Shown here: piece after piece, positions 1 to 5,800 of the stretch
Layout: each line of letters opens with the position of its first letter
How positions within the stretch are numbered: the first letter of the stretch is position 1
DNA from: Pyrinomonadaceae bacterium
GTDB lineage: Bacteria; Acidobacteriota; Blastocatellia; Pyrinomonadales; Pyrinomonadaceae
Length of the DNA: 6,325 nt
Assembly (NCBI GenBank): GCA_025929655.1
Contig: JAICPV010000142.1
Location: forward strand, 1 to 6,325
Direction of reading: 5' to 3'
Position numbers and translations under genes: made by a program
The notes under the pieces: model-generated
Told to the model about the DNA's origin: nothing
What the model saw: only the letters and a program-made list of their open reading frames with translations
Databases searched by the model: none

Positions 1-1063
1 AATTTGTCAGCACAACAAAACCGAGATTCTCTTCCGGTATCAAATGCGTATACGAGAGCATCCCGTCGAGGCCGCCGCTGTGATTGATGATCTTTCGGCC
101 GTGGTAATCGTAAACGAACCAGCCTGATGCGACGCCGCTGAAATGACGCGTTGGATTTCCGCGGAATGCATTTTCGGAGATCTGCTGCGCAAGATGCGGC
201 TGATGCATTCCCCACGCCTGTGCTTCGCTAAAGATCTGTTTGCCCTCGAACTTGCCTTTGCCGAGCTGCAGGCGGACCCATTTTGAAAGGTCGTTCACAG
301 ACGAATTCAATGCCGCGGCGGAGTCCCCGCCGTCGACATTTCCGCGATGCAAAATGCGCAGGGTTCCCCCGGATTCGTTGTGCGGAAGTGCAGCGTTGTC
401 CGGCAAAGTTTTTATGCTGCAGGTGGTCCGAGACATGCCAAGCGGCGACAGGATACGTTCCGATACGAAGGTGCACCACGGCTTCCCGCTGACCTTCTCG
501 ATCACTCGCCCCGCCGCGATGAACATCAGGTTCTGGTAGCCGTATTGCGTGCGAAAGCTGGATACCGGTTTCAGATAACGCACACGCTGCAGGATCTCGT
601 CCGGCGAAAAATTCGTCTCATACCAGAGCAGGTCGCCGCTGAAGGTGTCGAGCCCGACGCGATGCGTGACGAGGTCGCGGATCGTCAATTCGCTCGTCAC
701 CCACGGGTCGTACATTTTGAATTCGGGCAGATATTTCGAGACTTTGTCATTCCAGGTAAGCTTTTTTTCGTCCACCAGAATAGCGAGAGCTGCGACCGTG
801 AACGCCTTGGAATTCGAGGCGATCGCGAAAACCGTATCGGCATCCACCGGAGCGTTCTTGCCAAGCTCGCGCGTGCCGTACCCTTTCGCGAACACAACCT
901 TGTCGTCCTTTACAACAGCGATCGCCATACCTGGCTGTTTCCAGTCCGCCATCACCTTTTGCGCGTACGCATCGATCTCGGTTAGCCGCTCGTCGAGCGT
1001 TTGCGCGCCTAAAACAAAGACAAAGATCAAGAGTATAAAAAAGGCACTGAAAGTCTTTTTCAT
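1..1063 (-). CDS. Secreted serine hydrolase, beta-lactamase / PBP4-like (class C fold), 3' end cut by window edge
   Basis: The frame is open from an ATG at 1063-1061 to the left edge: 354 codons, no stop. Residues 1-20 are a signal peptide (KK, then a phenylalanine/leucine-rich core, then LGA before Q21), so the enzyme should be exported. All three catalytic motifs of the serine beta-lactamase/DD-peptidase superfamily are visible: SxxK as S83-N-S-K86 inside IASNSKAFT, YxN as Y176-Q-N178, and HxG as H328-S-G330 in NHSGG. In the family the SxxK serine is acylated and the Tyr acts in general base catalysis; members are peptidases, esterases and lactamases, so the substrate cannot be named. The visible part is a nearly complete catalytic domain; relatives often carry a C-terminal DUF3471-type domain, which would lie outside. 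No clear Shine-Dalgarno precedes the start. The neighbour at 1241 is divergent. Family confidence is high, substrate unknown. Confidence 0.93.
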   Translation of the reverse strand, partial: MKKTFSAFFILLIFVFVLGAQTLDERLTEIDAYAQKVMADWKQPGMAIAVVKDDKVVFAKGYGTRELGKNAPVDADTVFAIASNSKAFTVAALAILVDEKKLTWNDKVSKYLPEFKMYDPWVTSELTIRDLVTHRVGLDTFSGDLLWYETNFSPDEILQRVRYLKPVSSFRTQYGYQNLMFIAAGRVIEKVSGKPWCTFVSERILSPLGMSRTTCSIKTLPDNAALPHNESGGTLRILHRGNVDGGDSAAALNSSVNDLSKWVRLQLGKGKFEGKQIFSEAQAWGMHQPHLAQQISENAFRGNPTRHFSGVASGWFVYDYHGRKIINHSGGLDGMLSYTHLIPEENLGFVVLTN

Positions 1064-1099
1064 GATTTTCAACTAAAAGGAAAGCTGTGTTTTTGAATC

Positions 1100-1122
1100 A
1101 TTCTATCCAATTTGCGCCAAAT
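1100..1122 (-). promoter_or_regulatory. Possible promoter and operator of the serine hydrolase gene
   Basis: Read leftward, a good -10-like hexamer TAGAAT lies at 1105-1100, about 37 bases before the ATG at 1063. Just upstream of it is a 13-base inverted repeat, ATTTG-CGC-CAAAT on the + strand (1110-1122), which would fall in the promoter spacer, a usual place for a repressor site. No convincing -35 hexamer is present at 16-18 bases spacing. The sites are seen in the sequence; the regulatory role is inferred, and an AT-rich intergenic stretch can yield such matches by chance. Confidence 0.25.
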
Positions 1123-1225
1123 CGCACACGCCGATTTCGCCTACGTATTCGGTAATCGCCAGTGAGTGTCCGTTTCCGACCAAGGATCGCGTCTTACTCA
1201 AAGCAGCCGAACAAAATCAAGAAAT

Positions 1226-1229
1226 GGAG
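1226..1229 (+). promoter_or_regulatory. Ribosome binding site deciding the start of the CxxC protein
   Basis: GGAG lies 11 bases before ATG 1241. The longer in-frame alternative (GTG 1166) has no comparable purine-rich core upstream, so this site favours the shorter 119-residue product. Confidence 0.4.
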
Positions 1230-1240
1230 CGAATGTCGCG

Positions 1241-1600
1241 ATGCACGGTTCGAGTTACATCAAATCCGCCGAAAAGGTTTCAAACGGTCGTCACGGAAAC
1301 AACGATCGTTCCAGGTTCCTACCGAAGCTTCGCGGGCGAAATAGGGCTTATTGCCCGATATGCGAACGGCCGGTTCAGCTGATCAGCGACGCCCGGGCCG
1401 AGGAACTTTTTAGGTCGGACCTGCCGGAACTTCTGGCCATGGCAACGCGCGGACTGCTGCATCGACTGCACAATTCCAGAGGTATACTGATGTTTTGCGG
1501 CGATTCACTTTTTCAATGTTTCAACGATAGGCCGACGCAGCTGCTTTCGGGATCTAACGCTCAAAATATATCCGGCCTCGCGGCAAAGCGCGGAAGATAG
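1241..1600 (+). CDS. Small CxxC protein with excisionase/MerR-like helix-turn-helix region (hypothetical)
   Basis: The predicted product has 119 residues. The first 35 are basic, Ser/Asn-rich and probably disordered. Then comes a CxxC knuckle (C38-P-I-C41), followed by a stretch (about 48-95) whose pattern fits a small winged helix-turn-helix of the excisionase/MerR type: an AEEL helix, a second helix LPELLAMATRG, a basic LLHRLHNSRG turn, then a short strand and the DSLF helix. Further cysteines at 86 and 93 could complete a metal site. From memory, CPIC proteins with an AEELF...HRLHN...DSLF pattern recur in Acidobacteriota, but I cannot verify this. The ATG at 1241 is preferred over in-frame GTG 1166 because GGAG sits at 1226-1229, 11 bases upstream. 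It ends three bases before the convergent membrane-protein gene. The likely role, inferred, is DNA binding or regulation. It is fairly likely to be a real gene; the function is uncertain. Confidence 0.62.
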   Translation: MHGSSYIKSAEKVSNGRHGNNDRSRFLPKLRGRNRAYCPICERPVQLISDARAEELFRSDLPELLAMATRGLLHRLHNSRGILMFCGDSLFQCFNDRPTQLLSGSNAQNISGLAAKRGR

Positions 1601-1603
1601 CGG

Positions 1604-2650
1604 TCATCTATGTTCGTCCGCGTCAAAAACGTGAGCGAACCGAAGCCCGCGCCGCGCCATTATCAATAGACCTATCAGCGCCCAGCAAAGGATCCGGCCC
1701 TTTCGGATCACTGCTAGTGTTACGCCGACGCCGGCTCCAAGCGCGACCGTGTTCGCGACAAAATGCGATCCGGCTTCATCCACTCCGATCATGAACGGAA
1801 TGAATTTGAACACGATCGTTATCGTTCGGCTTACGGATTCGAGCAGAAAGGAATTCAGCAGCGACGGCATCTCAGAAATGCGCGAAAGTATGAAATAAAC
1901 CTCCGCGATGCCCAAAAGGTGATAGCCGCATTCGAACAGACAGATCGGAAAAAATCGTTTCGGATAAGTTCGATAGAAGCTATAGATCAGCTCTTCGAAC
2001 AACCGGGCATTGCGCCGGCCGTTTTCCAGTATCAGCGTAAAATACCCGCGGCTGTAAAGCCGGTCACATACCCAGCTCGCGAAGTGCCATTGCCTCACGA
2101 CCATCAAAAGAACCAGCCCGAAAACGGCGATTATCCCGCCGATGAGGATATTCACCGTCCACGCCCAGGCTTCATCAAGCACGAATACGCGTGAAAGCGT
2201 TACGGCGCCCAATATCAGGAAAGCACTAGTAACGAATGTGTAAAAGATGTTCTCCGTCGCGACGGATGATAGCCCCACTACGAATGGTATTCGCTTCCGA
2301 ACGGCGACGGCCTTCGCCGTACCGCTGATCATTATCCCGAGCGGCACCATGCTGCTCATCGCTTCGCCGATCAATACGGCCGGGATCGTATCGCGATACT
2401 TCAATTTATACGGCTCCGGCACCGAAAGCATCCAGGCGGATGCCCGCATGCACATTCTCGCGAAATAGAGGATCACGATCACGAAAAACGCCGGGAGTCC
2501 GAATTCGGCGATGTTCGCCGCGATTTCATCCAGGCCCACTGTGTAGACCAAAAGCAGGAAAAGGAGTATCCCGAACACCGCCGCTCCGACTCCGATGTAC
2601 GTCGCAGCGCGGTTGCGACGTTGTACGTTTACTGCGATGCCCTCGTCCAT
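1604..2650 (-). CDS. Flippase-like / lysylphosphatidylglycerol synthase TM-region family membrane protein
   Basis: The product has 348 residues and is strongly hydrophobic. Membrane segments are visible at about 18-40, 51-69, 88-110, 122-150, 163-187, 235-256, 262-285, 298-315 and 318-335. The pattern matches the LPG_synthase_TM/UPF0104 family (YbhN, AglD, HpnL, the N-terminal half of MprF): an early SSMVPLGIMISG loop, a late E271-S-V-S-R275 helix, then the re-entrant F-I-P-F-M-I-G-V-D-E-A-G segment (283-294), corresponding to the family's F-x-P-G-x-x-G-x-x-E-G motif. Family members are thought to move or help move lipid-linked molecules across the inner membrane. The cytosolic aminoacyl-transferase domain of MprF is absent, so no lipid-lysylation activity should be assumed. 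The ATG at 2650-2648 has no clear Shine-Dalgarno. It is divergent from the NTF2-like gene and convergent with the 119-residue gene. Family is fairly sure; substrate unknown. Confidence 0.85.
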   Translation of the reverse strand: MDEGIAVNVQRRNRAATYIGVGAAVFGILLFLLLVYTVGLDEIAANIAEFGLPAFFVIVILYFARMCMRASAWMLSVPEPYKLKYRDTIPAVLIGEAMSSMVPLGIMISGTAKAVAVRKRIPFVVGLSSVATENIFYTFVTSAFLILGAVTLSRVFVLDEAWAWTVNILIGGIIAVFGLVLLMVVRQWHFASWVCDRLYSRGYFTLILENGRRNARLFEELIYSFYRTYPKRFFPICLFECGYHLLGIAEVYFILSRISEMPSLLNSFLLESVSRTITIVFKFIPFMIGVDEAGSHFVANTVALGAGVGVTLAVIRKGRILCWALIGLLIMARRGLRFAHVFDADEHR

Positions 2651-2690
2651 TGCTTAATATCAGGATGCCAAATAAAATGCTATTTTGTCT

Positions 2691-2702
2691 GTTCGAGCGA
2701 AC
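2691..2702. promoter_or_regulatory. Inverted repeat in the divergent promoter region (candidate operator)
   Basis: GTTCG-AG-CGAAC is a perfect 5-base-arm inverted repeat located 40 bases from the leftward start at 2650 and 54 bases from the rightward start at 2757. The intergenic region of 106 bases must contain promoters for both directions, so a central dyad could be a shared operator. No strong -35/-10 pair is obvious on either strand. The role is inferred. Confidence 0.25.
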
Positions 2703-2743
2703 GAAATCTTTTGTTGCCCCCGTGGTTCAATAGGTTTGAATAA

Positions 2744-2749
2744 AAGGAG
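2744..2749 (+). promoter_or_regulatory. Strong Shine-Dalgarno of the NTF2-like gene
   Basis: AAGGAG sits seven bases before ATG 2757. It is the strongest ribosome binding site in the window. It decides for this start over the in-frame ATG at 2685, which would add 24 residues with no resemblance to the family. Confidence 0.8.
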
Positions 2750-2756
2750 TAGCATT

Positions 2757-3167
2757 ATGAGTTTGTCCGATAAGGTCGCAGGCATCTACAAAGCGTTTGG
2801 TGAGCAGAAAGTCCCAGCCATACTCGAGCACATCGCCGACGACGTGGAATGGGATTACGGTTCGCATTCGATCGAGGTGCCGTGGTTGAAGCGTCGGGAG
2901 GGAAGAGCCGGCGCTATCGAGTTTTTTCAGAATGTTGGGAATTTGCTTTCGATCGAGCGTTTCGAGCCGAAGCAGCTATTTGAGGGCAACAGAGTCGTGG
3001 TCGCACTTTTGGACATATCGTTTACGGTGAACGCGACAGGTAATCGGGTCGACGAAAAGGACGAGATCCATGTCTTCCGGTTCAACGACGAAGGGAAGAT
3101 CGCAGGCTTTCGCCACGGCGTGGATTCGTACGAGCATTTTGTTGCTTTCAATGGCGGCACTAAATAG
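2757..3167 (+). CDS. SnoaL-like / nuclear transport factor 2 (NTF2) family protein
   Basis: The product has 136 residues, a normal length for a single NTF2/SnoaL-like cone-shaped domain. Recognisable family features in order: an N-terminal helix with KAFGEQKVPAILEHIADDVEW (residues 12-32, the usual 'AFGxGDxxAxLxxLxxDVxW' pattern), VPW at 41-43, a GRAGAIEFF helix (49-57), the strand pair around RVVVALLDISFTV (79-91), the DEIHVFRFNDEGKI hairpin (102-115) and a final FRHGVDSYEHF segment. Members are ketosteroid-isomerase-like enzymes, cyclases or binding proteins; the active-site set cannot be assigned from sequence here. It is the first gene of a probable five-gene unit, 12 bases before the acyl-CoA dehydrogenase, which may suggest a role in the same lipid or acyl-CoA pathway. 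Fold assignment is firm; function unknown. Confidence 0.88.
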   Translation: MSLSDKVAGIYKAFGEQKVPAILEHIADDVEWDYGSHSIEVPWLKRREGRAGAIEFFQNVGNLLSIERFEPKQLFEGNRVVVALLDISFTVNATGNRVDEKDEIHVFRFNDEGKIAGFRHGVDSYEHFVAFNGGTK

Positions 3168-3179
3168 GGACGCGAAAAT

Positions 3180-4358
3180 ATGAGCACAGCAGCAGGAATC
3201 GCGATGTCTAACAATGGATTGACGACGCTATCAGAGGATGAAGAGCTTTTCCGGGCTTCCGTTCGCGAGTTTGCTGAGGGCGAGGTCCGTCCTCGCGTCG
3301 AGGCGATGGAGCACGGCTCGAAACTCGATGCCGAAATCATAAAACAGTGCTTCGATCTTGGCCTTATGGCGATCGAATCACCAGAGGAGTACGGCGGTGC
3401 GGGCTCCACGATCTTCAACGCGATCGTCGCGATCGAAGAGCTTGCTCGTGTCGACGCCAGCGTCTCCGTTTTTGTCGACGTGCATAACACGCTGGTGACC
3501 AACGCTTTCATGCGATGGGCGACCGACGACCAGAAGAAAAAGTATCTGCCTCAGATGGCCGAATCGCGTGTAGGAGCCTATGCGCTTAGTGAAGCCGCGT
3601 CTGGTTCCGACGCTTTTGCTCTTAAAACACGGGCACTCGATAAAGGCGATCATTACGAGTTGCACGGTCAAAAGCTCTGGATCACGAACGGCAACGAAGC
3701 TGAGATCTTTATCGTCTTCGCGACCGTCGATCCCGAGGCCGGTTACAAAGGGATCACTGCGTTCATCGTTGAAAAACAGTTTGAAGGATTTTCGGTCGGC
3801 AAAAAGGAAGACAAGTTAGGCATACGGGCGTCGTCGACGACCGAGCTCATTCTCGATAACTGCAAAGTGCCGAAGGAGAACGTCCTCGGCGAGGCTGGGA
3901 AAGGTTATAAAGTATCGATCGAAACCCTAAACGAAGGCCGGATCGGAATCGGCGCGCAGATGCTCGGGATCGCTCAGGGCGCGTACGAAGCCGCATTGAG
4001 ATATACGAAAGAACGCGAGCAGTTCGGACAGAAGATCGGCGATTTCCAAGCCGTGCAGTTCCAGCTAGCCGAAATGGCTGTCGAGATCGAGGCTACACGC
4101 CTGCTCGTCTACAACGCCGCACGTTTGAAAGACGCCGGAAAACCTTTCGTCAAAGAGGCAGCGATCGCAAAGCTCTATTCCTCACGCTGTGCAGAACGAG
4201 TCTCATCGAAAGCGATCGAGCTCTTCGGCGGTTACGGCTACGTGAAAGATTACCCGGTCGAAAAGTTCTGGCGCGACAGCAAGATCGGCGCGATCTACGA
4301 AGGTACGTCGAACATGCAGCTCCAGACCATTGCGAAACTTATCACGAGCGGGAAATAA
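3180..4358 (+). CDS. Acyl-CoA dehydrogenase (short/branched-chain type)
   Basis: The product has 392 residues, close to the usual 380. It should be an FAD flavoenzyme oxidising acyl-CoA to trans-2-enoyl-CoA and passing electrons to ETF, in fatty-acid or branched-chain amino-acid breakdown. Visible in order: the N-terminal helical domain (to about 125), signature 1 A135-L-S-E-A-A-S-G-S-D144, the middle beta domain with QKLWITNG (164-171), then the C-terminal helical domain with REQFGQKIGDFQ (279-290), LFGGYGYVKDYPVEKFWRD (348-366) and IYEGTSNMQ (372-380). E374 in YEGT is at the position of the catalytic base in short-chain, butyryl and 2-methyl-branched enzymes. Substrate chain length cannot be fixed. 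The ATG at 3180 follows AGGGA (3166-3170). ATG 3204 with AGGA at 3194-3197 is a fair alternative, giving a product eight residues shorter. The NTF2-like gene is 12 bases upstream and the nucleotidyltransferase gene starts 4 bases after the stop. Confidence 0.96.
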   Translation: MSTAAGIAMSNNGLTTLSEDEELFRASVREFAEGEVRPRVEAMEHGSKLDAEIIKQCFDLGLMAIESPEEYGGAGSTIFNAIVAIEELARVDASVSVFVDVHNTLVTNAFMRWATDDQKKKYLPQMAESRVGAYALSEAASGSDAFALKTRALDKGDHYELHGQKLWITNGNEAEIFIVFATVDPEAGYKGITAFIVEKQFEGFSVGKKEDKLGIRASSTTELILDNCKVPKENVLGEAGKGYKVSIETLNEGRIGIGAQMLGIAQGAYEAALRYTKEREQFGQKIGDFQAVQFQLAEMAVEIEATRLLVYNAARLKDAGKPFVKEAAIAKLYSSRCAERVSSKAIELFGGYGYVKDYPVEKFWRDSKIGAIYEGTSNMQLQTIAKLITSGK

Positions 4359-4362
4359 CTAG

Positions 4363-4866
4363 ATGACCGCCGAAGAGATAAAACAGTATCTCGAAGAACT
4401 CAACGATGAACTTCGCCTTATGGATCTAAAGGGCGAAGTTTCTCTTTTTGGTGGTGCGGTTATGTGCCTCGCATTTGCCGCGAGGCCGGCGACTAAAGAT
4501 GTTGACGCGATATTCAGGCCGGTCGCTGAGATCCGGAAAGCCATCGAAGTTATTGCCGAGCGCCACGGATTGCCAGGGAACTGGATGAACGATGCGGTCA
4601 AAGGTTACTGGGCCGAACACCGCGAGCGGGTCTTGTTCGATCTGCCCAACCTGACAGTGTTTGTGCCGGAGCCCGACTACCTCTTGGCGATGAAAGCGAT
4701 CGCCGCACGTGGCGGCACCTATGATCGGGAAGATGTTTTGAAGCTTATTGAAGTCATCGGGTTGAAGTCGGCGGAAGAAGTTTTTTCGATAATCGAGAAA
4801 TACTATCCAAAAAACCGGATCAAACCTGGAACTCAGTATTTTATTGAGGAGCTTTTCGGGAAGTGA
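4363..4866 (+). CDS. DUF6036-like nucleotidyltransferase (minimal NTase fold; possible toxin-antitoxin component)
   Basis: The product has 167 residues. It has the hallmarks of a minimal Pol-beta-type nucleotidyltransferase of the DUF6036/AbiEii-like group: F29-G-G31 at the end of the first strand, then R41-x-x-T-K-D46-V-D48, the metal-binding DxD, followed by an AIF-RP strand. Downstream come GLPGNWMNDAVKGYW (69-83), VPEPDYLLAMKAIAARGG (101-118) and D121-R-E-D124, the family's L-x-x-K-x-x-A-x-R...D-x-x-D pattern. The catalytic residues look intact. Related folds transfer a nucleotide to a protein or RNA. Several act in two-gene toxin-antitoxin or abortive-infection modules (AbiE, MNT/HEPN), but this subgroup's target is not known. 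It starts 4 bases after the dehydrogenase stop, with only a weak GGGA-like site. Its TGA overlaps the next gene's GTG (GTGA), implying translational coupling. Fold fairly sure, role inferred. Confidence 0.82.
   Translation: MTAEEIKQYLEELNDELRLMDLKGEVSLFGGAVMCLAFAARPATKDVDAIFRPVAEIRKAIEVIAERHGLPGNWMNDAVKGYWAEHRERVLFDLPNLTVFVPEPDYLLAMKAIAARGGTYDREDVLKLIEVIGLKSAEEVFSIIEKYYPKNRIKPGTQYFIEELFGK
4846..4851 (+). promoter_or_regulatory. Internal ribosome binding site for the partner gene
   Basis: GAGGAG lies inside the end of the nucleotidyltransferase gene, 11 bases before the GTG at 4863. With the GTGA stop/start overlap it supports coupled translation of the pair and selects GTG 4863 as the start. 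Confidence 0.5.
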
Positions 4867-5216
4867 ACACAGCGGCTGAAACCAAAAAGCGAATGGTCAG
4901 TGATTCCCGTTGGTGGAAGATCCCGTTGATGGAATTTGTCGACGACTTTCGCTACTACAAAGATCCGGCCATGGTCGGCGAGCGATTTGAACCGGGCGAT
5001 GAGCGTGTGGACGCCGTGTTGGCGAGCGTTATAGAGACACTATGTGTCGAGTTAGGAATAGCGATACCGGAATGGCTTAACACGGTGCCTGCGTGCCGTG
5101 AACCTTATTTTCTGGCTGAAATGGATAACTTGAAAGCGATCAGCCTGGTTGAGTCACCGGCGCATTTTCGAGTTCGAAAGATCTTTGTTACGGAGAATTT
5201 CCTTCATCGTGTCTGA
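4863..5216 (+). CDS. 117-residue conserved hypothetical partner of the nucleotidyltransferase
   Basis: The product is a small soluble protein that I cannot assign to a named family. The N-terminal segment (16-40) is aromatic and acidic (RWWKIPLMEFVDDFRYYKD). A central helix (48-66, VDAVLASVIETLCVELGI) leads to a IPEWL segment, then EPYFLAEMDNLKAISLVESP (80-99). The C-terminus is distinctive: an ESP, then FRxRKIFVTENFL (102-114). I recall similar SP-x-x-F-R-x-R-x-I-F-V-x-x-N-x-L endings in small proteins beside DUF6036 genes in Firmicutes and Actinobacteria, sometimes with an N-terminal DNA-binding domain, but have no search to confirm it. It has no transmembrane segment, signal peptide or obvious catalytic motif. 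It begins at GTG overlapping the previous stop, and its own stop overlaps the next start, so it is the middle of a coupled trio. It could be the cognate antitoxin or toxin of the NTase, or a scaffold. Confidence 0.8.
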   Translation: MNTAAETKKRMVSDSRWWKIPLMEFVDDFRYYKDPAMVGERFEPGDERVDAVLASVIETLCVELGIAIPEWLNTVPACREPYFLAEMDNLKAISLVESPAHFRVRKIFVTENFLHRV

Positions 5217-5736
5217 ACAGTTCGATATTCGGCAGGCAAATAGGGAAGACGCGAAACTTCTAGCCGACCTTGCTTACACCACCTTCTGGGACGCATTCGC
5301 TCATCATCCGAAGAATGCGCCGGACGATCTGAACCATTACATGCGGCAGGCGTTCAGTCTCGAACAGATCACGGCGGAGCTCGCCGACACAAAAAGTATT
5401 TTCTTGATCGCGGAATTGGACGGTGAGCCCGCAGGCTACGCGAAGATCATCATCGACAATATCGAACCCGGTATCACCGCGGACAGGCCGATCGAATTGA
5501 ACCGCCTCTATTCTCACCAAAGATTCCTCGGGCAAGGTGTCGGGCAACGTTTAATGGATGCCTGCTTCAAGCGCGCTGAACAGGAAAACCGAGATGTGAT
5601 GTGGCTCGGCGTCTGGGAATACAACCCACGCGCCCAGAGGTTTTACGAGAAAAATGGCTTTCGCGTGGTTGGCCGCCATACTTTCGTTCTCGGCTCCGAT
5701 CCGCAAACAGATCTACTTATGAAAAAGAATCTCTAA
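5209..5736 (+). CDS. GNAT-family N-acetyltransferase, PaiA-like
   Basis: The product has 175 residues. It uses acetyl-CoA to acetylate a small-molecule or peptide amine. The full GNAT fold is present: an N-terminal FDIRQANREDAKLLADLA strand-helix (5-22), a TFWDAF segment (25-30), a hairpin with FLIAELDGEPAGYAKI (65-80), the ELNRLY strand (96-101), the acetyl-CoA pyrophosphate loop R105-F-L-G-Q-G-V-G112, then WLGVWEYNPRAQRFYEKNGF (132-151) and the closing strand with FVLGSDPQTDLLM (159-171). The WLGVWE-N-A-FY-GF and LG-D-QTD pattern is that of the PaiA/spermidine-spermine acetyltransferase-like group, but the substrate is not settled. GTG 5209 is chosen because it begins the family N-terminus; it overlaps the preceding stop by eight bases (GTGTCTGA). 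A GGAG at 5192-5195 is rather far upstream (13 bases), so coupling with the previous gene probably drives translation. It is the last gene of the probable operon. Confidence 0.92.
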   Translation: MSEQFDIRQANREDAKLLADLAYTTFWDAFAHHPKNAPDDLNHYMRQAFSLEQITAELADTKSIFLIAELDGEPAGYAKIIIDNIEPGITADRPIELNRLYSHQRFLGQGVGQRLMDACFKRAEQENRDVMWLGVWEYNPRAQRFYEKNGFRVVGRHTFVLGSDPQTDLLMKKNL

Positions 5737-5800
5737 CCGTCCTCAAATCGACCTCCCTATATGGCCAGATGGGGAAGGCTATTGGGAGGAAAATCAGGCC

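Noticed and set aside
347..985. A 212-codon rightward open frame and other open frames across 228-1076
   Set aside because: They lie opposite or out of frame with the serine hydrolase, whose SxxK, YxN and HSG motifs and signal peptide prove the leftward frame. The alternative products show no family pattern.
1763..2194. Rightward open frame of 143 codons
   Set aside because: It is antisense to the membrane protein, whose hydrophobic segments and family motifs are clear. The antisense product is low-complexity and charged.
2927..3511. Leftward open frame of 194 codons
   Set aside because: It spans the end of the NTF2-like gene, the gap and the start of the acyl-CoA dehydrogenase on the opposite strand. 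The product is Ser/Thr-rich with no recognisable fold.
3830..3841. Perfect 12-base palindrome GTCGTCGACGAC
   Set aside because: It lies inside the acyl-CoA dehydrogenase and simply encodes Ser-Ser-Thr-Thr residues in a conserved segment, with no sign of a regulatory context.
4863..5736. The 117-residue protein and the GNAT read as a type II GNAT-toxin pair (TacT/AtaT-like)
   Set aside because: The upstream partner has no ribbon-helix-helix or HTH DNA-binding pattern, and the GNAT matches the PaiA-like group better than the tRNA-acetylating toxins. The NTase pairing is the stronger reading.
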